The notes: generated by a model from the letters alone, not told the origin. A stretch of 64,000 nt of DNA from Clostridium pasteurianum BC1 (GCF_000389635.1 NC_021182.1:2666001-2730000), one strand, 5' to 3'; positions 55,670 through 64,000 are shown, counted from the stretch's first letter. Made by a program: numbers and translations.

Positions 55670-55700
55670 ACTTTATCACTTGGAGTTCACTCCAAGTCAA
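55670..55700 (-). promoter_or_regulatory. MerR-controlled promoter of the aldo/keto reductase operon
   Basis: -35 TTGACT (55700-55695), 19-bp spacer and -10 TAAAGT (55675-55670), with ACTTGGAGTTCACTCCAAGT across the spacer (one central mismatch). It is the same operator as at 52492. A degenerate copy, CACTTAGAGTTCAA, lies at 55745-55758. Confidence 0.85.
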
Positions 55701-55822
55701 TAGTTTTTTTGAATTTTTTTCCTAACTTTAATAATTATTGTATCACTTAGAGTTCAATATAAATTATGGACTATTCATACATTCGATCAGATAATGGTAA
55801 TACGAAATACCAACTATTTATA

Positions 55823-56160
55823 CGTTTGAGCTTTTCCAGAAAAAGAGGACTCTTGAGAGTTAGGTATTCTATGTAAATCGCAATATTACTATTGTTTTCA
55901 CATCATAGAAAATTCACTTAGAATTTTCTATGATGCTAACAAAATTTTATATCTATCTCTAAATTGAGATGGTATAATATAGCCAATGCCTGATTTTCCC
56001 TTTTTCTATTATAGAAAATTTCTATATACCAAAATATATCACGCTGTGCTTCTTCACACGTAGCATATTGTTTCTGGTATAACATTCCCCATTTTATAGT
56101 ACTGAAGAATGTTTCAGCACAAGCATTGTCCCAACAATTAGCCTTACGGCTCATGCTGCA
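55823..56160 (-). mobile_element. IS3-family remnant 2 (3' third, frameshifted)
   Basis: The minus strand encodes [21 protein letters not shown] (with the catalytic Glu) and [14 protein letters not shown], then slips frame before the PSQFRD tail. The outer end CGTTTGAGCTTTTCC at 55823 is identical to that of remnant 1 at 32178. The 5' two-thirds of the transposase are gone. Confidence 0.85.
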
Positions 56161-56496
56161 AGTACTTATAGTAATTTATATCATTGTCAAATGAGTTAGC
56201 TGAATTCTACTGTATAGAGTTAAAATATATACTATTCTCAGATTTATATGAAAATTGTGATGGAATCTGTAGATTTAGTGACAACTATAAGATTTTATTC
56301 AAGATAGCAAAATAATATTGATTGTTATATAAAGAATGGTATCTAATAGCAACTTCTGTAAAATAGAAGTAGAATAATGTGTAAAAACTTTGTGCTAGAT
56401 ATAAAAACATAAATTTATCCAATGACCAGCCGCTGTAGTATCAACTCTGCTAATATGTAGATACCAGCGGTACGTCCTTGGATAATCAATTTAGAC
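56155..56496. other. Intergenic stretch: element R copy C, otherwise empty
   Basis: Apart from the repeat at 56415-56485 I see no gene, promoter or terminator that stands out. Confidence 0.5.
56415..56485 (+). repeat. Structured repeat element R, copy C (short form)
   Basis: TTATCC (56415-56420) pairs with GGATAA (56480-56485); CCGCTG pairs with CAGCGG; GTATC pairs with GATAC in the apical arm. Outer sequences TTATCCAATGAC and ACGTCCTTGGATAA match copy A. The second tail hairpin is absent. It points at the 3' end of the dac gene on the other strand. Confidence 0.7.
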
Positions 56497-57609
56497 TTAT
56501 TCTCTATTTACTCTTTTAAAAAAATTGTTTATTATAGAATTATGTGCATTTACAGTGTTGGCCGCTATTAAAGGTTCAGAGTAAACTAATTTATCATCTT
56601 CATATACCTGTATTTTGCCAAAATTATCACCTTTATTTACTGTTTGGGTAGCCACTTTAGGTACTACATATTTTGTAGTATAATTTTTATTGTTTTCACA
56701 GGGTAATACTAGATCATTCTTTAAAGATAATTTAATCTTATTTTTCTTATTTACTGGAACTTCTGCAATAAGTTCATCTTTTGAATACAGTTTTTTATAA
56801 GAATAATTATCTTTAACATATTTATATATCTTACCTGTTTCTTTCCATCTAGGCGTGCAATTTAATACTACAAAAATTACATCATGACCATCTATATCTA
56901 CAGATGTAACCAAACATTTTCCAGCCTTTCCTGTTGATCCTGTTTTCACTCCATTTGCACCAGGTATTTGATATAATATCTTATTTATATTATGATAATC
57001 TCTTGTAAAATCCATATCTTCGGCGACAACATCTTTGCAGCTTACTATATCATTAAAAAGTTTATTTTCTTTAGCCTTTGCAGTTATCAAAGCTAAGTCG
57101 TAAGCTGTACAATAATGATTTTCACTATCTAGTCCATGAGGAGATTCAAAATGAGAATTAAAAGCTCCAATTTCTGCTGCATATTCGTTCATTAATTTTG
57201 AAAATCCATCTATACTTTTTCCTATACCTTCTGCTAAAGCAATGGCAGCATCATTACCAGATCTAAACATCAATCCATATAGTAGTTCCCTCTCTGTTAT
57301 GCTCTCTCCTTCTTTATAACCAACGGTAGATCCTCTAATGCCCGCTGCAGTTTTGGATATAGTAATCTTTTCATCTAAATTTCCATATTTTATGACTACA
57401 AGAGCAGTCATGATTTTTGTTGTACTTGCCATTGGAAGAATCATATCTGAGTTTTTTTCATATAGTACACGTTTAGATTTAGAATCTATAGCTATTGCTG
57501 CTCGTGCGTTTACGTTTATAACTTCTGCATATACATTACAGGAAACCATATTTATTAAGCAAAAAGAAATTATCGAAATAATAACTCTATTAAGCTTTTT
57601 AATTTTCAT
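56497..57609 (-). CDS. D-alanyl-D-alanine carboxypeptidase (low-molecular-weight PBP)
   Basis: The 370-residue enzyme trims pentapeptide stems in peptidoglycan. A signal peptide covers residues 1-28. Active-site motifs are STTK (S-x-x-K in MASTTKIMTAL), SGN (RSGNDAAIAL) and KTG (VKTGSTGKAG). A C-terminal PBP5-like domain follows about residue 270, without the usual amphipathic anchor, but with a basic tail. The neighbouring dacF at 61131 is a paralogue. The two enclose the DUF2953/ytfJ and scpAB genes. Confidence 0.92.
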   Translation of the reverse strand: MKIKKLNRVIISIISFCLINMVSCNVYAEVINVNARAAIAIDSKSKRVLYEKNSDMILPMASTTKIMTALVVIKYGNLDEKITISKTAAGIRGSTVGYKEGESITERELLYGLMFRSGNDAAIALAEGIGKSIDGFSKLMNEYAAEIGAFNSHFESPHGLDSENHYCTAYDLALITAKAKENKLFNDIVSCKDVVAEDMDFTRDYHNINKILYQIPGANGVKTGSTGKAGKCLVTSVDIDGHDVIFVVLNCTPRWKETGKIYKYVKDNYSYKKLYSKDELIAEVPVNKKNKIKLSLKNDLVLPCENNKNYTTKYVVPKVATQTVNKGDNFGKIQVYEDDKLVYSEPLIAANTVNAHNSIINNFFKRVNRE

Positions 57610-57882
57610 TTTTACACCTTCTTCTTATAGCTTAGATATCCTTTTAAATGCCTTAACTTATTATTTGTATAAAATTAAAATCTATGCTTTTGGTTTACTT
57701 TTTATTTACTTTACATAATTTATTTTATGTAAAGTACTATCATCATTTAAATAGTAAATATCTTATTCGAAATATTAAAAAGCCATACTGAATATAAAAT
57801 AAATTACATTTATTACTATTTACTATTAAAATTAATTATTATGGTTATAATATGTAATATTATCAATAACGGAGGATAAGAT

Positions 57883-58434
57883 ATGACTATTATAATAATT
57901 ATATCTATAATAATATTTTTTCCTATACCGATACATTTTAAATTGCATTATTACAATAACAATTTACATACATATATATATGGAAAAGAAATAGGTTTTA
58001 GAAAACGAGTAACTAAGAACATGAAACATGATGTGAGAAGCAAGGACTTCATTGGAATTATTGAAAAGTACTATACAACAGTTAAAAAAATAAAACTTAA
58101 ATTAGAAAATAGCAGACTAAAACCAAAATTGAGTTTTATTTTTTATATGGAATATGGCACTGAAGATGTGGCTAAAACAGCTATATATTTTGGAATTTTA
58201 AACTCCTGTTCACCATTTTTGTATTCTTTAATAAATAAATTTTTTAATGTGAAAAAATTTAAATTCTCTGTTGAACCTAATTTCAAAAAATCAAAAATAG
58301 ATTTAGTATTAAAAAGTATATTACAAATAAGTATAGTAAATACTATATATATAGTAATTTTAATCCTGTTTGGCTTTATAAAGGATAAAAAGCTAAAAAA
58401 TTTAAAGTTTACACATCCTAAGGAGGAATTATAA
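57883..58434 (+). CDS. DUF2953 family membrane-associated protein
   Basis: The 183-residue protein has an N-terminal hydrophobic segment (IIIIISIIIFFPIPIHFKL), a middle region with the family-typical KLSFIFYMEYGTEDVAKTAI and LNSCSPFLYSLINKFF, and a second membrane segment near the C-terminus (VNTIYIVILILFGFI). It overlaps into ytfJ with no gap, as is usual in sporeformers. The function is unknown but sporulation-linked by context. GGAGGATAAG precedes the ATG. Confidence 0.85.
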   Translation: MTIIIIISIIIFFPIPIHFKLHYYNNNLHTYIYGKEIGFRKRVTKNMKHDVRSKDFIGIIEKYYTTVKKIKLKLENSRLKPKLSFIFYMEYGTEDVAKTAIYFGILNSCSPFLYSLINKFFNVKKFKFSVEPNFKKSKIDLVLKSILQISIVNTIYIVILILFGFIKDKKLKNLKFTHPKEEL

Positions 58435-58884
58435 ATGGAAAGTCATTCTATTGAAAATCTAATGACAAATACTATGGAAAATTTAAGAGATATGATTGAT
58501 GTTAATACAATTGTTGGAGATCCTGTAGAAGCAAAGGATGGTACCTTAATACTGCCTATATCAAAAGTTTCTTTTGGCTTTGCTTCAGGTGGTACCGAGT
58601 TTTCCAACGGTATAAATAAAAACGAAAATTCAGATGCTTTCCCCTTTGGAGGAGGCTCTGGTGCTGGTGTATCTGTAAAGCCAGTTGCTTTTCTTGTCTT
58701 AAAGGAAGGTACCATAAGACTCTTATCAGTTGATGCTCAAAATACCTATGACAAGATGATAGATACTATACCTCAAATAATTGATTTAATAAAGGATAGT
58801 ATTGGAAAACATAACGAAAATAAAAATGGAACAGTAAAATCTAAAGAAGAAAATTCCGAAAAAGAAAATGATGATACTAACTAG
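58435..58884 (+). CDS. ytfJ: YtfJ/GerW-family spore protein
   Basis: The 149-residue protein has IENLMTNTMENLRDMIDVNT, VGDPVEAKDGTLILPISKVSFGFASGG and the Gly-rich GGGSGAGVSVKPVAFLVL. This is the full GerW signature; GerW is needed for spore germination in Bacillus. The C-terminal 30 residues are charged and low complexity. The start is immediately after DUF2953 (AAGGAGG in its last codons), so it is translationally coupled. Confidence 0.93.
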   Translation: MESHSIENLMTNTMENLRDMIDVNTIVGDPVEAKDGTLILPISKVSFGFASGGTEFSNGINKNENSDAFPFGGGSGAGVSVKPVAFLVLKEGTIRLLSVDAQNTYDKMIDTIPQIIDLIKDSIGKHNENKNGTVKSKEENSEKENDDTN

Positions 58885-59239
58885 AATTTTATACATTAAA
58901 TGAAAACTTATTAGTAATTTTTTAATGAATAACTGCCAAATTTAACTTTCATGTACTTCCCTTTACGTATTCTATTTAATATTAGTTGCTCTTTGTAAAC
59001 TGAATATATAAGGTTGTAGGGAGAATGCGAAAACCAAGCTAGCCTTCCCTACGTAAAATATTTAAGGCTCATGTAGGTCACTATCGTACAGTACCCTCTA
59101 TACAAATGGATTTCAACCCTGTGGAGAGTGTAGATTACAAACTCTTAAAAACAGGAAGCTCTTACTTCTTTAAGTTGGAGTAGTTCACAAATAAAAGAGA
59201 ATTAACCCTCATCAATATTCTGCTGGTTAAACCGTACCT
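58885..59239. other. Intergenic stretch holding a structured IS605-like relic
   Basis: The middle holds the structured block at 59014-59188, described separately. The flanks show nothing else. Confidence 0.5.
59014..59188 (+). ncRNA. Solitary IS200/IS605-type right end, possible omega-RNA relic
   Basis: Three hairpins follow one another: GTAGGGA/TCCCTAC (59016-59052), CCTGT...ACAGG with inner AGAGT/ACTCT, and CTC-TT-ACTT/AAGT-TG-GAG. The last is directly followed by TAGTTCAC, the usual terminus of tnpB-bearing IS605/IStron right ends. No tnpB or tnpA is present. Resemblance is from pattern recognition, not a search. Confidence 0.5.
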
Positions 59240-59833
59240 CTAAATTTCATCTTCCTCTGTAATATCCTTAAAGCTATCTACAAAATTGTCCAGTGAAGGT
59301 AGCTCCTCTAAATTTGATAGATTAAAATATCTTAGAAATTCTTCAGTAGTTCCATACAATATAGGTCTTCCCGGTGCCTCTAATCTTCCACATTCCTTAA
59401 TTAAATTTTTCTCATGTAAACTAACAATAGCTCTATCGGATTTTACTCCTCTAATTTCGTCTATATCTATTCTTGTGACAGGCTGCTTATATGCAATAAT
59501 AGCCAGAGCTTCTAAGGATGCTTGAGATAAAGATTGTCTTTTATTGGTTTTTAATAATTTTTCAATATATTCACTATTATGAGGCTTTGTAACTAACTGA
59601 TAATTATCATCAATAGAGATTAATTTTATTCCTCTACTATTATCTTCATAAATTGCTGCCATTTCCTTTAGTAATTTATTAGTATATTTTAAATCACATT
59701 GAATTATATCAGCTATATTCTTTAAGTTTAATGGTTCCCCACTCACAAATAGAAGTGATTCAATTATTGAAAAATATTCATTTTTATTTGAAATTTCATT
59801 AATTTCTAACTGGTCTATACTATACTTCTTCAC
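59240..59833 (-). CDS. scpB: Segregation and condensation protein B
   Basis: ScpB is the winged-helix subunit of the SMC-ScpAB condensin that organises the origin region. The protein of about 197 residues has [19 protein letters not shown] and [19 protein letters not shown], then [17 protein letters not shown] and [20 protein letters not shown], all family hallmarks. I favour the GTG at 59833 (GAAAGGG 9 nt upstream), overlapping scpA by 14 nt, over the TTG at 59851. Confidence 0.94.
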   Translation of the reverse strand: MKKYSIDQLEINEISNKNEYFSIIESLLFVSGEPLNLKNIADIIQCDLKYTNKLLKEMAAIYEDNSRGIKLISIDDNYQLVTKPHNSEYIEKLLKTNKRQSLSQASLEALAIIAYKQPVTRIDIDEIRGVKSDRAIVSLHEKNLIKECGRLEAPGRPILYGTTEEFLRYFNLSNLEELPSLDNFVDSFKDITEEDEI

Positions 59834-60578
59834 TGTTAAAAACCCTTTCAATATAAATTTCTTTAAAATTGCACTGTTGCAGTACTTTTACATTTTTAAG
59901 TTTTACCAATTCTAACAGTGCCAAAAATGTAACCACTATCTCAATTTTACTATTGCATCGTTTTTTTATATTTGAAAAAAATGTACTATCCTTAGTTTTA
60001 AAAATTGACATTAATTCATTTATTTTATCTTCTATTCTAAATTTATCAATAGGTATTTCTGTTGAAATAGCATTTTCTGTATTTATTTTACTTAAATATA
60101 CGTTCATAAGCTTATCGTATAAGTTAAACAAATCTAACATGCTTACCCCTTTTAATAATTCCTCTGTAGAATGATCATTTTTCCTCAAATCCTCTATAAT
60201 TTCAGGCTTTTTTATAAATATGATTCCAGTATTTTCTTCTCTTTCCTTGAAAAAATTGGCCAAAAGCTTGTACTTTTTATATTCCACCAGTTTTGATACC
60301 AACTCCATTCTAGGATCTTCTTCTTTTTCCTCTAAGTCTTCAGTTTTATTTTTAGGTAATAATAGTTTAGATTTAATTTCAAGTAAATTTGCCGCAATTA
60401 CAATAAATTCAGAGGTTACCTCCAAATCCATTTCTTTCATTTCCTTTATATAACTTAAATATTGTGAAGTTATGTCATATATTTTTATGTCATATATGTC
60501 CATTTTATTTTTTTTAATCAAATGCAATAAAAGGTCAAAGGGCCCCTCAAAATTGTCTAGTTTAATATTTATTGACAT
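59820..60578 (-). CDS. scpA: Segregation and condensation protein A
   Basis: ScpA is the kleisin that bridges SMC heads. The 252-residue protein starts [29 protein letters not shown], the classic kleisin N-terminus. The [19 protein letters not shown] helix follows, and the C-terminal winged helix has [20 protein letters not shown]. It is the first gene of scpAB, which overlap by 14 nt. Confidence 0.94.
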   Translation of the reverse strand: MSINIKLDNFEGPFDLLLHLIKKNKMDIYDIKIYDITSQYLSYIKEMKEMDLEVTSEFIVIAANLLEIKSKLLLPKNKTEDLEEKEEDPRMELVSKLVEYKKYKLLANFFKEREENTGIIFIKKPEIIEDLRKNDHSTEELLKGVSMLDLFNLYDKLMNVYLSKINTENAISTEIPIDKFRIEDKINELMSIFKTKDSTFFSNIKKRCNSKIEIVVTFLALLELVKLKNVKVLQQCNFKEIYIERVFNSEEV

Positions 60579-60886
60579 AATAATTCTCCCAATTTAATTC
60601 TTTCTTTATTTTATGTAAGAAATGTTATAAGCACTATATATTATAAATCTCAATAATTAATATACAAGTCATAAATAAATATATAGCTTAAAATTATTAT
60701 AAGCATCCATAAGTTTTATTATAAATTTTTATAGTTTACTCATATTATTAATTATAGGTTATCATATTCATAAATAGCTATTTGCAACTTTAGCATAACA
60801 ATAACATTTTATCACATAGAAGTATATAGGACATCTAAAATAATAAATGAGTTTGATACTTATTAAATTCAGACCCTGATTTTACT
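60579..60886. other. AT-rich intergenic stretch
   Basis: No gene, terminator or repeat recognised between scpA and element R copy D; only AT-rich sequence. Confidence 0.5.
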
Positions 60887-61083
60887 TTATCCGATGACAA
60901 CCCACTCTAATACTCCCACCATTTTTCGTAAAGTGGGAGTAAAGAGTGGACACGTCCCTGGATAACGATTTACCCTAAAGGACAACGAGTTCTAAGTATC
61001 ATAAACCGATACTAATAACTCTGTTAGTTAGCATCAGATGGAACAAAAACTCCACCTGGTACCAAGAACTCTGTTTATCAGAG
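60887..61083 (+). repeat. Structured repeat element R, copy D
   Basis: Core 60887-60965: TTATCC/GGATAA, CCACTCT (60902-60908) with AGAGTGG (60943-60949), ACTCCCAC (60912-60919) with GTGGGAGT (60933-60940). About 65 nt further comes the tail: CAGATGGA/TCCACCTG, then ACCAAGAACTCTGTTTAT to about 61079. The tail matches copy B almost base for base. Confidence 0.8.
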
Positions 61084-61130
61084 CCTGAAAAAACACAGTA
61101 TAAAATTTAATAACTGTTTATTTATATTCC

Positions 61131-62330
61131 TTAAATAGCATTATCAAATACTCTACCAAAATTGTATTTGAAGTGCTCAAGTATTCCACCTTTTTTCACA
61201 TCTCTATCACAATATAGCTTCACTTTACCGCATACCTTATTATCTTGATAGAATTCACAATATCCAATTTCATCACCTTTTTTAAAGCCTTTATCATTTT
61301 TATTATAAATGCATTTATGATCTATTTTTCCATTATTACCTCTAGGAACTACTAAACTCAAATCCTCCTTAGCTTTTGCTAAGAAAAATTTATCACCTTT
61401 TTTATTTAAATTTACCTTTTCAATATTGCTATCTTTTTGAACAATTTTTTTACTTTCGAATTTTGAAAAGCCATAAGTCATAAGCATTGACGCATCTCTA
61501 TTTCTCACTTTATAAGTAGGTGCACCCATTATAACTACTAGCATTCTGACTCCATCCTTGGTTGCCGTTGCTGATATGCAATATTTTGCCTCTTCAGTAA
61601 AGCCTGTCTTTAGTCCATCACATCCTTTATAAAATCTTACTAATTTATTGTGATTAACAAGTTCAATGGGAGACTTTCTACCTTCACTGATAGTTTCCAT
61701 ATAGGTTCCTGAGTATTTTAAAATTTGAGAGTGCTTTAATAATTCTTTAGACATTAATGCTATATCATAGGCTGTAGTTAAATGCCCTTCAGCACTGAGC
61801 CCGGTACAATTTCTAAAACTAGTATCCTTCATTTCAAGTCTTTGTGCTTCTTCATTCATAATTTTCACAAAATTTTCTTCACTTCCGCCTAAATACTCTG
61901 CCATAGCCACTGCAGCATCATTTCCTGAAGCTATAGCTATTCCCTTTAAAAGTTCTTCTACAGTTCTTATTTCTCCCGTATCCAATATCATAGAACTTCC
62001 ACCCATTTTTTTTGCATTTTCACTAACAGTAATCTTATCCGTCAGTTTAATTTTCCCACTATCCACATTTTCCATGGTAATGAGCATGGTCATTATCTTT
62101 GTTACTGATGCTGGTGCAAATTTTTCATGAGGATTTTTTTCATAAACTATCTTTCCTGTTGAAGGTTCTATTAATAGTGCAGATTTTGCGTCCACATCTG
62201 TACTGGATGAATTTTCACTTTTCTTACCTGCTGGTTCCAATACTTCTGCCGATATGGGAATGGAAAAAAACATGGTTGACATCATAACTGCACATAAAGT
62301 ACTTGAAATAAGCTTACATTTTTTTATCAT
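61131..62330 (-). CDS. dacF: D-alanyl-D-alanine carboxypeptidase DacF-like
   Basis: The protein of about 399 residues has a signal peptide (residues 1-27, MIKKCKLISSTLCAVMMSTM...). Active-site motifs are SVTK in APASVTKIMTML, SGN in IASGNDAAVAM, and KTG in GLKTGFTEEAK. The C-terminal PBP5-type domain and an amphipathic tail (GILEHFKYNFGRVF) suggest membrane association. I start at 62330 (AAAGGGTGG 7 nt upstream). In Bacillus DacF acts in forespore cortex synthesis. Flanked by element R copies D and E. Confidence 0.94.
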   Translation of the reverse strand: MIKKCKLISSTLCAVMMSTMFFSIPISAEVLEPAGKKSENSSSTDVDAKSALLIEPSTGKIVYEKNPHEKFAPASVTKIMTMLITMENVDSGKIKLTDKITVSENAKKMGGSSMILDTGEIRTVEELLKGIAIASGNDAAVAMAEYLGGSEENFVKIMNEEAQRLEMKDTSFRNCTGLSAEGHLTTAYDIALMSKELLKHSQILKYSGTYMETISEGRKSPIELVNHNKLVRFYKGCDGLKTGFTEEAKYCISATATKDGVRMLVVIMGAPTYKVRNRDASMLMTYGFSKFESKKIVQKDSNIEKVNLNKKGDKFFLAKAKEDLSLVVPRGNNGKIDHKCIYNKNDKGFKKGDEIGYCEFYQDNKVCGKVKLYCDRDVKKGGILEHFKYNFGRVFDNAI

Positions 62331-62457
62331 ATATGTACCACCCTTTCTTATAAATTGTTTTAACAATTTTATTTTTACCAACTAAAAAAAGATTATCACA
62401 CAATAGTAAAAAAATAGTCTAAAAGCTATTATTAATATTTAACATATATATAAATAT

Positions 62458-62496
62458 AATGAAAGAGAGCACTAATTTATAGTACTCTCTTTCATT
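62458..62496. terminator. Bidirectional terminator between pdp and dacF
   Basis: AATGAAAGAGAG pairs with CTCTCTTTCATT, extended by ACTA/TAGT, in a long hairpin. It lies about 200 bp after the pdp stop and 130 bp before the dacF start. Confidence 0.75.
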
Positions 62497-62516
62497 ATAT
62501 TTACAATTAATCATAT

Positions 62517-62678
62517 AGACAGAGTTTTTGGTATCAAATGGAGTTTTCTATTTAAGCCTACTAACAAATTTCTAAGTCCCTATGTATAATACATAAAAAT
62601 CCATATCCATGGACATAGCTACTCTTTACTATCATTTTTAATAAAAGCAATGTAAGTATTATAGCCACTAGTTATGGA
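62517..62678 (-). repeat. Structured repeat element R, copy E (degenerate)
   Basis: The minus strand shows CCATAACTAGTGGCTATAATACT, then AAAGAGTAGCTATGTCCATGGAT, and the tail AACTCCATTTGATACC and AAAACTCTGTCTAT. It aligns to copies B and D through the whole length but has many substitutions, so the basal stem is weakened. It faces copy D across dacF. Confidence 0.6.
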
Positions 62679-62692
62679 AAAAAATACTAAAT

Positions 62693-63994
62693 TTATTTAA
62701 TTATCTCATATATATATTTAATGGCTTCAGGTTTTTCTTTTCCGATTTTAAAACTAGTTTCCACTATATTTTTGGCTTCAGTGCAATTCCCCATATTTGT
62801 ATGTAATATAAAAACTGCATCTCCCTCATTGACTCTGTCACCATATTTTTTTACAACAGTTATACCTGCTGCAAAATCTATTTTGTCATCTTTAGTTCTT
62901 CTGCCTGCACCTAGTAACATTGCAGCAACACCTATATTGTCAGCTTTTATAGCTTCTATGTACCCACTTTCCTTTGCTTTTATTTCAACATGATATTTTG
63001 AATTTGGAAGTTTATCAGGTTTGTCAATTATCTCTGTATCGCCACCTTGTATTTTAATAAACTCTTTAAACTTCTCTATAGCTTTTCCGGATTTTATAAT
63101 ATCTTTTAACTTTTCATAGGCAGAATCAAAATCTTTAAAGGCGCCGCCTAATAGAACCATGTAGGCTGCAATAGTCAAAGCAACTGTGGTCTCATCTTCC
63201 GCTCCATTTCCCTTTAGCACTTCCATAGCTTCTCTTACCTCATTTGCATTTCCAATTTCATGACCTAAAGGCTCATTCATGTTAGTTATAATGGCTATAG
63301 TTTTTCTATTTAAAGCTTTACCTATAGCAACCATAGTTTCTGCTAGCTCTTTAGCATTATCTAAAGACTTCATAAAGGCTCCTGATCCAACCTTTACATC
63401 AAGTACAATGGCATCTGCACCGGCGGCTATTTTTTTACTCATTATTGAACTGGCAATAAGCGGTATGCTGTCCACACTTCCTGTTACATCCCTTAAGGCA
63501 TAGGTCTTTTTATCAGCCGGTGTTAAATTAGCTGTTTGACCAGTAATAGCCATTTTGTATTTATTTACATTATCTATAAAAGTATTATAGTCTAAATTGG
63601 TATTAAACCCTTCAATTGCTTCTAATTTATCTATGGTTCCTCCTGTATGTCCCATTCCTCTACCTGACATCTTTGCAACTGGAACACCTACAGCAGCTAC
63701 AAGAGGAATAACTATTAGTGAAATCTTATCTCCTACTCCTCCTGAAGAATGCTTATCCACCTTTATACCTTTAATACCGGATAAATCAACAGTATTTCCC
63801 GAGTTTACATAGGATAGTGTAAGATTTGATATTTCTGCTCTATTCATGCCTTTAAAATATACTGTCATTAAAAAAGCAGACATTTGATAGTCTGGTATAC
63901 TGCCCTTTACATATCCAGATACAATAAATTCAATTTCATCTTTACTTAAGGCTTTGCCTTCTTTCTTTTTATTAATTAAATCTACCATTCTCAT
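62693..63994 (-). CDS. pdp: Pyrimidine-nucleoside phosphorylase
   Basis: The enzyme cleaves uridine and thymidine with phosphate in nucleoside salvage. The 433-residue protein has the family signature near SGRGMGHTGGTIDKLEAI, VDKHSSGGVGDKISL (phosphate loop) and VKVGSGAFMKSL. The PYNP C-terminal domain (about 345-433) includes NIGVAAMLLGAGRRTKDD and GVTVVKK-type strands. The start ATG at 63994 is 6 bp from the window edge; its RBS is outside. Confidence 0.95.
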   Translation of the reverse strand: MRMVDLINKKKEGKALSKDEIEFIVSGYVKGSIPDYQMSAFLMTVYFKGMNRAEISNLTLSYVNSGNTVDLSGIKGIKVDKHSSGGVGDKISLIVIPLVAAVGVPVAKMSGRGMGHTGGTIDKLEAIEGFNTNLDYNTFIDNVNKYKMAITGQTANLTPADKKTYALRDVTGSVDSIPLIASSIMSKKIAAGADAIVLDVKVGSGAFMKSLDNAKELAETMVAIGKALNRKTIAIITNMNEPLGHEIGNANEVREAMEVLKGNGAEDETTVALTIAAYMVLLGGAFKDFDSAYEKLKDIIKSGKAIEKFKEFIKIQGGDTEIIDKPDKLPNSKYHVEIKAKESGYIEAIKADNIGVAAMLLGAGRRTKDDKIDFAAGITVVKKYGDRVNEGDAVFILHTNMGNCTEAKNIVETSFKIGKEKPEAIKYIYEIIK

Positions 63995-64000
63995 TTTAGT

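Overview
The window is AT-rich, low-GC Gram-positive DNA from an anaerobic, spore-forming Clostridium. The evidence is the sporulation genes (spoIIP-like, cotS-like, ytfJ/gerW-like), strong AGGAGG-type ribosome binding sites, the ispH-rpsA fusion typical of clostridia, ferredoxin-containing reductases and a nitrogenase-like operon. I do not assign a species.

Layout. 1-5.8 kb: start of an isoprenyl diphosphate synthase gene, a self-controlled MerR regulator, and a decayed Tn3-family transposon (tnpA and a tyrosine recombinase, both frameshifted) whose 38-bp terminal repeat ends 3 bp before a GDSL hydrolase gene. 6-26 kb: conserved chromosomal backbone, nearly all on the minus strand: rluB, an RpiR regulator, an HI0933-type flavoprotein, cmk, ispH-rpsA, a CotS-like protein, a GNAT enzyme, miaB-mutS-mutL-miaA-hfq-ynbB, and finally lexA and spoIIP. 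26-56 kb: an accessory, scarred region. It holds a nitrogenase-like alpha/beta/NifX operon with no nifH in the window, a BREX brxA stub fused to the tail of an IS3 transposase, a PyrK-like/GidA-like oxidoreductase pair, several regulator-plus-reductase modules (TetR, HxlR, MerR), a group II intron, an IS4 and an IS3 element, and at least five gene remnants. 56-64 kb: backbone again, with two D-Ala-D-Ala carboxypeptidases, DUF2953-ytfJ, scpA-scpB and pyrimidine-nucleoside phosphorylase.

The accessory modules share a logic. HxlR and MerR regulators sit beside flavin, ferredoxin or NADPH reductases, and each has a visible palindromic operator. One MerR protein probably controls two promoters with 19-bp spacers that drive aldo/keto reductase genes. 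LexA has a near-consensus SOS box overlapping its own -35.

The most unusual material is non-coding. (1) Five copies of a structured element have a basal TTATCC/GGATAA stem, a variable apical arm and, in four of them, a second 3' hairpin. One copy carries three 51-bp tandem units in its apical loop, one lies in the leader of the nitrogenase-like operon, and two flank dacF as inverted repeats. (2) Three copies belong to a MITE-like family, one of which supplies the last codons and stop of cmk. (3) A solitary structured relic resembles the right end (omega-RNA region) of an IS200/IS605 element, with no tnpB. These three, the nitrogenase-like operon and the BREX scar are the main leads.
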